This document shows positions 59,877 to 64,000 of a stretch of DNA of 64,000 nt, piece after piece (the first letter of the stretch is position 1; every line of letters starts with the position of its first letter). The notes beneath the pieces were generated by a model. That model searched no databases, was not told the DNA's origin, and was given only the letters and a program-made list of their open reading frames with translations. Source of the DNA: Kiritimatiellia bacterium (lineage in GTDB: Bacteria > Verrucomicrobiota > Kiritimatiellia > RFP12 > UBA1067); assembly GCA_017525225.1 (NCBI GenBank), contig JAFXTB010000003.1, positions 1-64,000 on the forward strand. Reading direction: 5' to 3'. A program made the translations under genes and the position numbers.

Positions 59877-59962
59877 CACTTCGCCTCGCTGATGAAGTAG
59901 GCTATCGCGATCGGCAGCCATGCGGCCAGCCACGCGAAGAATATGATCTCATCTGTATGCAT
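59876..59962 (-). CDS. 28-residue membrane microprotein between muA and muB
   Basis: MHTDEIIFFAWLAAWLPIAI followed by AYFISEAK: one transmembrane helix. AAGGAGCAGACA lies just before ATG 59962, a strong ribosome site. Small membrane peptides are not described at this place in Mu. Confidence 0.65.
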   Translation of the reverse strand: MHTDEIIFFAWLAAWLPIAIAYFISEAK

Positions 59963-60021
59963 TGTCTGCTCCTTCTTTCGTTTGTTGGTTTGTCGAATCC
60001 CCCGCGAAAGCGGGGAAATTG

Positions 60022-61749
60022 TCATGCGTAGGCCAGCATCCGTTCCTCCGCCTCCAGGGCCGCAAGCCTTGCTGTCGTACGCTTGCTGTCGCATTCCTCC
60101 GCCGCTTCCGGCGCCTCCGCCGCCGCGGGCACGCCCCCGCGCAGCCCCCAGCCCGTCGCCGCGCCGTCGTCGAGCCGCGTGCGGATCGCCCCGCGCGTGT
60201 CGTAGGCCGTCACCACCGTGCGCACCGCCGCGCGGTTCGCCCGCTGCTCGTGCCGCCCCGCGCCCCGCAGGTCGAAGAGCCCCGCGTCGTTCACGAAGTC
60301 CGGAGGCGCGCTCACGCACGGCGCCGCGCCGTCGATCACCGTCCCCGCGCGGAAGTCGTGCCACGCCTGGGCAAGCTCGATCGACGCCCCCCGCGCCGCC
60401 GCCGTCACCGGGTCGAAGCGCACCACCACCGGCGCGCCGTCGTACTTCCAGCCGTCCCGCGTCGCGAAGGCGTACTCGTGCCGCAAGCCCTCCAGCTGCG
60501 TCTCCGCCGTCACGAACACCATCCCGCCGCGACGCAGCGTCCGGCGCGCCGCCACCGGCATCGCGTACCGCTCCAGACCCTCCACGAGCGGCAGACCGTT
60601 CGCCGCCGCGCCCTGGTACAGCTCCTCCGGACTCCACGTCCCGTAGATCCGGCTCTCAACCTTCTCCCACCGCAGGTACGCCACCGCCTTGTTCAAGGCC
60701 TCCAGAAACTGCTTCAGCGTGGGGAAGTACTTCCTTGGATCGGCGCTTCCGCTCAGCACCCTCATCCAGTTCAGGTTCTCCTTCCTCATCTCGCCCCGGT
60801 AGCGGCCGATCTGGCCGTAGCCGGGCAGGAAGATGGAAAGCGCCGTCCAGAGACGGTTGAAGTAGTTCTCCACCAGCTTCTGGTTCGGCCGGCCCTTGGC
60901 GTCCACCACCCCCACGCCCGCCGTGCGCAGGAAGTCCATCGTCGGCTTCGCCTGCCAGCTGCCGCCCTCCAGCACCACCTTCTTCGGCATGTACCCCTGC
61001 TGACGCCACACCTCGTGCATCACGTTCGCGACGTCGCACGCCCGGTACCCGTCGCTCGTGCGCATCACGTAGCCGAACCCGCAGAAGAAGTCCGTCGCGC
61101 AGTCGATCCCGGCGAGGAGCTGGTACCTGGCAGCGCGCCATCCCCAGCGGTCGCCCGCCCTGTCCCCGCGCCCCGCCCACGGCACCGCCACCGCCACGTT
61201 CACGCTCGCGTCGTCCCACACCTGCCGCTCGCCCGGCTTGAGAAGCCGCCCCGTCTCCTCGTCGCGCCGCAGCCACCCCGGCACGTAGATGCCGTTGTTC
61301 TGCCCCTCGCGCGGGTCGCGGTAACGCGCCACCGCCACCGGCGAGACCTCCCGCATCGCCCGGCGCACCTCCACCGGAAGGTGGTGCTTCGAGGAGCGCT
61401 CCGCGAGGATCGCCGCCCGCGTCTCGGGCCGGAGGCACGTCGCCGGGTCGTGCGCCGCGATCCGCGCCGCCATCGTCATCGAGCCGCTGCGCTCCGCCCG
61501 GTTCGACTGGAGGTAGATGCGCCGCAGGCACTTCTTCTCATCCTCGTCGAGCTTCACCACCGGCGGACGCCCGCTCTTCGGCGCGTCCGAGAGCGCCGCA
61601 ACGCCGCCCTCGTCGAACTTCGCCGCCCAGCGCCGGTAGGTGGTCTCGCTCACCCCCGCCCGCGCGAGAGCGCGATCGAGCGGCATCCCGCCCGCGACCA
61701 GGCTCCGCACCTCGCCCACCTTCGCCGATCTCTTCGCCGCCTTTTCCAT
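60022..61749 (-). CDS. MuA-like transposase
   Basis: 575 residues. An N-terminal helix-turn-helix (MPLDRALARAGVSETTYRRWAAKF) precedes the RNase-H-fold core: GERQVWDDASVNVAV with the first Asp near 180, GIDCATDFFCGFGYVM, VVLEGGSWQAKPTMDFL and NQKLVENYFNRLW with the last Glu near 294. The place of the second catalytic Asp appears to be LEGG, that is Glu-261. The C-terminal beta domain (GLPLVEGLERYAMPVAARRTL) matches the Mu transposase C-terminal part. The end contains the repeat peptide DSKRTTA. Confidence 0.9.
   Translation of the reverse strand: MEKAAKRSAKVGEVRSLVAGGMPLDRALARAGVSETTYRRWAAKFDEGGVAALSDAPKSGRPPVVKLDEDEKKCLRRIYLQSNRAERSGSMTMAARIAAHDPATCLRPETRAAILAERSSKHHLPVEVRRAMREVSPVAVARYRDPREGQNNGIYVPGWLRRDEETGRLLKPGERQVWDDASVNVAVAVPWAGRGDRAGDRWGWRAARYQLLAGIDCATDFFCGFGYVMRTSDGYRACDVANVMHEVWRQQGYMPKKVVLEGGSWQAKPTMDFLRTAGVGVVDAKGRPNQKLVENYFNRLWTALSIFLPGYGQIGRYRGEMRKENLNWMRVLSGSADPRKYFPTLKQFLEALNKAVAYLRWEKVESRIYGTWSPEELYQGAAANGLPLVEGLERYAMPVAARRTLRRGGMVFVTAETQLEGLRHEYAFATRDGWKYDGAPVVVRFDPVTAAARGASIELAQAWHDFRAGTVIDGAAPCVSAPPDFVNDAGLFDLRGAGRHEQRANRAAVRTVVTAYDTRGAIRTRLDDGAATGWGLRGGVPAAAEAPEAAEECDSKRTTARLAALEAEERMLAYA
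60068..60089. repeat. 22-bp joint repeat, copy 6 (in frame near the muA 3' end)
   Basis: Octamers separated by CGTACG, translated DSKRTTA about 20 codons before the muA stop. Confidence 0.95.
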
Positions 61750-61752
61750 CGC

Positions 61753-63036
61753 CTATCGCCTTGCTTTTCTTGCTGTCGTACGCTTGCCGGGAAACTCCGC
61801 CTCGGCAAAGATCAGCCAGTCCTTGATTCGCGCCTGGAAATCCTCCGGGATGTAATTGAGTGCATTCCTGAATTCCTCGAGGATTAGCCCTCGGCTGTCC
61901 ATTGGAATCGTCTGCCAGTTTTCCCACACCCCCGCGAGGCTCTTCATCGTGCGAAAGCCGATCACCTCGTAGTCCGCGGCCGCCTTGCCGCCCACCTTGC
62001 TCACCTTGCCGCTCGCCGCCGCCTTCCACCGCCTGATCGGCGTCTCGCCGTGCATCACCGAGTCCATCGTCTCGAAAAGGTCCATCTGCTCATAGGTGGG
62101 GCGAGCCGTCCCCGGCGAGCCGCCATTCTCCCCGCTCACCTCCTTCAGCAGCTCAATCCCCGCCAGCACGTCCTGCTTCGACACCCCGATGCGCCCCGCA
62201 ATCTCCTTCGCGCTCCAACCCTTATCCCGTGCGGTCTCATGTGAGACCGCACGGTGGGAAAGGCGCCCGTTTCTGTCGCGAATCTGGTCTCTCTGCGTGT
62301 AGTTCTTTGGATCCGCCGCCGCCAGCACTTCGCGCTCATGGCACTTAAGATAGGCCATCACGCGCGTGCCGGTGGTCACCTTGCGCATCATGGCGTTCTT
62401 GCACACCACGAACTCGGCCACGCTCAGATCGCCGAGGTCGAAAACCTGGGCGTCGGTCTCGGTCTCGCCGGCGGCGATGAGGGCGTTCATGCGCCCGATG
62501 CCGTCGATCACGAACCAGGTGGGGCGAGCCGTCCCCGGCGAGCCGTCCTCGTCCGGCACAACGGCGATCGGCGAAAGCACCCCGGTCTCCTCGATCGAGT
62601 TGCCGAGTGCGGCGCGGTCCTCGGTGGAGGCCGAGTAGGCCTCCGCGTCGGCGTGTGGCTTGCAGTCCGCGAGCTTGATGCGCTGCATCTTGTAGGTGGG
62701 TCTTTTCATCTTCGGTTCCTTTTCCTTGCTGTTGTCCGCTTGCTGTATTGGAGCGGCGGGCTTCGGTCCGCGAATCGGCTCCCTGCATTCGCACCCTGCG
62801 CCGAAGCACCGGAATCCGCCGCCCTGCATGTTTTCGTTCGTGCAGAAGCCATATTCATCTGTGAATCTGCACCGTCCGCCACTGGCAGTGTTCATCTTCG
62901 GTTCCTTTTCCTTGTTGTTGTCCGCTTGCTGTACTAACTTGTCATAATCGGTTGCCGCCAAATACGACGCACACCTGCGACAGGGCTTTCCACTCCAGCT
63001 GCAGTTGCCATCCTTATCTGCCCGGAAGCATCCCAT
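61753..63036 (-). CDS. ParB-like protein fused in frame to two Cys-rich modules; three nested starts
   Basis: 427 codons without a stop. Module 1 starts at ATG 63036 (MMGCF-type, four Cys), module 2 at ATG 62895 (GGRCRFTDEYGFC, FRCFGAGCECR), module 3 at ATG 62709 is a ParB/Spo0J-like domain (KMQRIKLADCKPH, LGNSIEETGVLSPIAVV, FVIDGIGRMNAL, then a helix-turn-helix KGWSAKEIAGRIGVSKQDVL). Each inner ATG has its own AAGGAAAAGGAACCGAAG ribosome site inside a repeat copy. Either one fusion or three separate products could be made. Two 29-bp elements add the peptide GSPGTARPT inside the ParB part. Confidence 0.75.
   Translation of the reverse strand: MGCFRADKDGNCSWSGKPCRRCASYLAATDYDKLVQQADNNKEKEPKMNTASGGRCRFTDEYGFCTNENMQGGGFRCFGAGCECREPIRGPKPAAPIQQADNSKEKEPKMKRPTYKMQRIKLADCKPHADAEAYSASTEDRAALGNSIEETGVLSPIAVVPDEDGSPGTARPTWFVIDGIGRMNALIAAGETETDAQVFDLGDLSVAEFVVCKNAMMRKVTTGTRVMAYLKCHEREVLAAADPKNYTQRDQIRDRNGRLSHRAVSHETARDKGWSAKEIAGRIGVSKQDVLAGIELLKEVSGENGGSPGTARPTYEQMDLFETMDSVMHGETPIRRWKAAASGKVSKVGGKAAADYEVIGFRTMKSLAGVWENWQTIPMDSRGLILEEFRNALNYIPEDFQARIKDWLIFAEAEFPGKRTTARKARR
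61769..61790. repeat. 22-bp joint repeat, copy 7 (parB tail / upstream of muA)
   Basis: One octamer and the CGTACG core are intact; the other end has diverged by two bases. Translated GKRTTAR at the ParB C terminus and positioned just before the muA start. Confidence 0.85.
62094..62122. repeat. 29-bp element, copy 1, translated inside the ParB-like gene
   Basis: Contains GGCTCGCC, a GGGGAC centre and GGCTCGCC on the coding strand; read as GSPGTARPTY. Identical over 29 bp to the copy at 62517. Confidence 0.92.
62517..62545. repeat. 29-bp element, copy 2, translated inside the ParB-like gene
   Basis: Same sequence and reading frame as at 62094, giving GSPGTARPTW between two conserved ParB strands (VVPDED and FVIDGIGR). 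Confidence 0.92.
62725..62746. repeat. 22-bp joint repeat, copy 8 (before the ParB-domain start)
   Basis: Octamers separated by CGGACA; here read in a second frame as QQADNSK within the fused reading frame, and carrying the ribosome site of the ATG at 62709. Confidence 0.92.
62911..62932. repeat. 22-bp joint repeat, copy 9 (before the second Cys-rich module)
   Basis: As copy 8 with one further change in the second octamer; read as QQADNNK, with the ribosome site of ATG 62895 directly after. Confidence 0.9.
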
Positions 63037-63179
63037 CACTCATCCTCCAGGTTGTCGTTGTCGTCGAAGTCATCGATCGGATCCACGCCGTAGTCGTCGG
63101 CACCGTCGCAATCGCATCCACCGCCGAGCTTGGCGGGATCCTCGCAGTCCGCGAAGAACGGGCAGTTTGAACACCACAT
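63036..63179 (-). CDS. Cys-rich acidic small protein
   Basis: 47 residues: MWCSNCPFFADCEDP, GGGCDCDGADD, then an Asp-rich tail. Six Cys suggest a zinc or iron-sulfur site. ATG 63179 overlaps the previous stop (ATGA) and its TGA overlaps the next start (TGATG). Confidence 0.65.
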   Translation of the reverse strand: MWCSNCPFFADCEDPAKLGGGCDCDGADDYGVDPIDDFDDNDNLEDE

Positions 63180-63394
63180 CACGCCACCTCCTCTTCCGTG
63201 CCCCTGCGCTGGAGTTCCTGCGCAATTTCCTTGGCAACGTCTTGGAGTCCGAACAACCGCTCGAAGCTACGCTGCAAGGAGTCACACAGTAGCTCCAATG
63301 TGGTGAGCCTATCAGTCAACCGCACGAGCGCCACGGCAAAGACGATCGACAGGACCGTCCCGGCCGAAGCAACGGCTATGATTAGCATGTCCAT
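63179..63394 (-). CDS. Small single-pass membrane protein
   Basis: 71 residues: one N-terminal transmembrane helix (LIIAVASAGTVLSIVFAVALV) followed by a charged coiled coil (LTTLELLCDSLQRSFERLFGLQ). AGGAGGCGTGAAG precedes ATG 63394, and its stop overlaps the next gene. Confidence 0.65.
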   Translation of the reverse strand: MDMLIIAVASAGTVLSIVFAVALVRLTDRLTTLELLCDSLQRSFERLFGLQDVAKEIAQELQRRGTEEEVA

Positions 63395-63396
63395 CT

Positions 63397-64000
63397 TCAC
63401 GCCTCCTCCGCCTTGGCGGCTGCACGCGCCTTTCTGTACGTCCGCCACGCGGCGCGATGGCCGCGAATGAGATACCTGCGCATGGCTACGAGCGCGCATT
63501 CGATCGCAAGTCTCTTGCTGGAGCTTTCAAGCGCGAAAAGGACGGTCCCTCCCGTTTGCGCCAGCGCGCGAAACTTCGGGGCTCCGTCCGTCGCCGCGCC
63601 CGTGCACCACGGCTTGACCGTCAGCTCGTAGACGCGGCCATCCGGCTCCTGGTCGTTGTGCCACCAGCACAGGAACTTGTAGTAGTCCTTCGCGTGGTAC
63701 TCGTGGAACTTGATGTTGAGTTCGGGGATGCTCGCGAGCGAGGCGGTCGTGAACGGCTTCTCGCCCGGCAACATCTCCGGCGCCTTGGGGTCAATCGGCT
63801 CAGCGGCGGGCGGAATGTTGAACGGCGGATTGGCCATCACGGCGTCCAGCGCGGCCTTTGGCGTGCGGTACTCGCCAACGGTCTCCTTTTCCGGGCAAAC
63901 CAGATTGCGTATCTTGTTGATCGCCTCGCCGAGTATCGTGCCGCTCTCTTCGAGGGGCGGGACCGGCTTGTCGATCGGCGTGACGGCGGATAGAGCCTCC
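63397..64000 (-). CDS. Phage early-region protein of unknown function (5' end outside window)
   Basis: The frame is open from the right edge (GEAINKIRNLVCPEKETVGEYRTPKAALDAV...) to TGA at 63397, about 201 codons visible. An internal ATG at 63837 exists but the sequence before it reads as continuous protein. The C-terminal part (TVLFALESSSKRLAIECALVAMRRYLIRGHRAAWRTYRKARA) is basic and helical. No family recognised. Confidence 0.55.
   Translation of the reverse strand, partial: EALSAVTPIDKPVPPLEESGTILGEAINKIRNLVCPEKETVGEYRTPKAALDAVMANPPFNIPPAAEPIDPKAPEMLPGEKPFTTASLASIPELNIKFHEYHAKDYYKFLCWWHNDQEPDGRVYELTVKPWCTGAATDGAPKFRALAQTGGTVLFALESSSKRLAIECALVAMRRYLIRGHRAAWRTYRKARAAAKAEEA

Noticed and set aside
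59962-61887. 641-codon plus-strand frame
   Set aside because: Antisense of muA; product is an Arg/Pro/His-rich shadow.
52932-62932. CRISPR-like array
   Set aside because: The 22-bp repeats are spaced from under 200 bp to several kb with genes between them; no cas genes.
63800-63840. NPPF motif suggesting an adenine-specific DNA methyltransferase
   Set aside because: The motif stands alone; no SAM-binding motif or other methyltransferase block is seen in the visible 201 codons.

Overview
The window looks like a chromosome segment of a GC-rich, host- or gut-associated member of the PVC group, most likely a Kiritimatiellota/Lentisphaerota-type bacterium. This rests on family content only: a DUF4838 protein, a hydrazine-synthase-alpha-like di-heme protein, three tandem formylglycine-generating-enzyme-fold proteins with a shared N-terminal domain, a XylR-type LacI/AraC hybrid regulator and a uronate catabolism operon. 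No rRNA or marker gene is present, so the phylum call is an inference.

Region 1 (1-8.8 kb) is a hexuronate catabolic operon on the minus strand: sodium:solute symporter, uronate isomerase (uxaC), a secreted clan GH-A glycosidase, mannonate dehydratase (uxuA), an SDR mannonate oxidoreductase (uxuB-like) and a DUF4838 glycan protein cut by the window start. The first five are stitched together by start/stop overlaps or near contact. A divergent XylR/AraC-type regulator sits opposite an inverted repeat that is a likely operator. Region 2 (8.8-19.6 kb) holds a secreted heme-motif protein, a hemW/membrane-protease/ftsB-like operon and a divergent plus-strand operon of two lipoproteins, hisC, a phenylacetate-CoA ligase-like gene, a two-ACT-domain protein and thrC. 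Region 3 (19.6-31.5 kb) is a ten-gene minus-strand operon of mostly exported proteins behind a consensus sigma-70 promoter.

Region 4 (31.5-40 kb) is an accessory island: five clear tRNA genes and one degenerate tRNA-like sequence, a small sigma-like factor, an AAA/DUF4143 ATPase, a truncated AlbA/Schlafen-type protein, ankyrin proteins and, most notably, a Thg1-like 3'-5' polymerase gene overlapping a polynucleotide-kinase-like gene. Several of the tRNAs are structurally odd (C33, unpaired 1:72, leucine anticodons without a long variable arm), so a tRNA 5'-end repair or editing module is a plausible reading.

Region 5 (40-64 kb) is a Mu-like element transcribed right to left: an ORF of unknown function, Cys-rich small proteins, ParB-like protein, MuA, MuB, DUF3164, GemA/gp16, gpF with a fused JAMM-type domain, gpG, gpI protease, scaffold, decoration protein, gpT capsid, gp36, neck and tail genes, tape measure, an InlB-repeat fibre and a set of signal-peptide proteins. 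I cannot find portal, large terminase, sheath, baseplate or lysis genes. This region is seeded with nine copies of a 22-bp repeat at gene joints or in frame inside genes, and with several palindromic elements that are also translated in frame. Two core metabolic genes (uxuA, thrC) carry in-frame short tandem repeats, so in-frame repeat insertion is a theme across the window. Several promoters place the -10 hexamer exactly 7 nt from the start codon, suggesting leaderless mRNAs.
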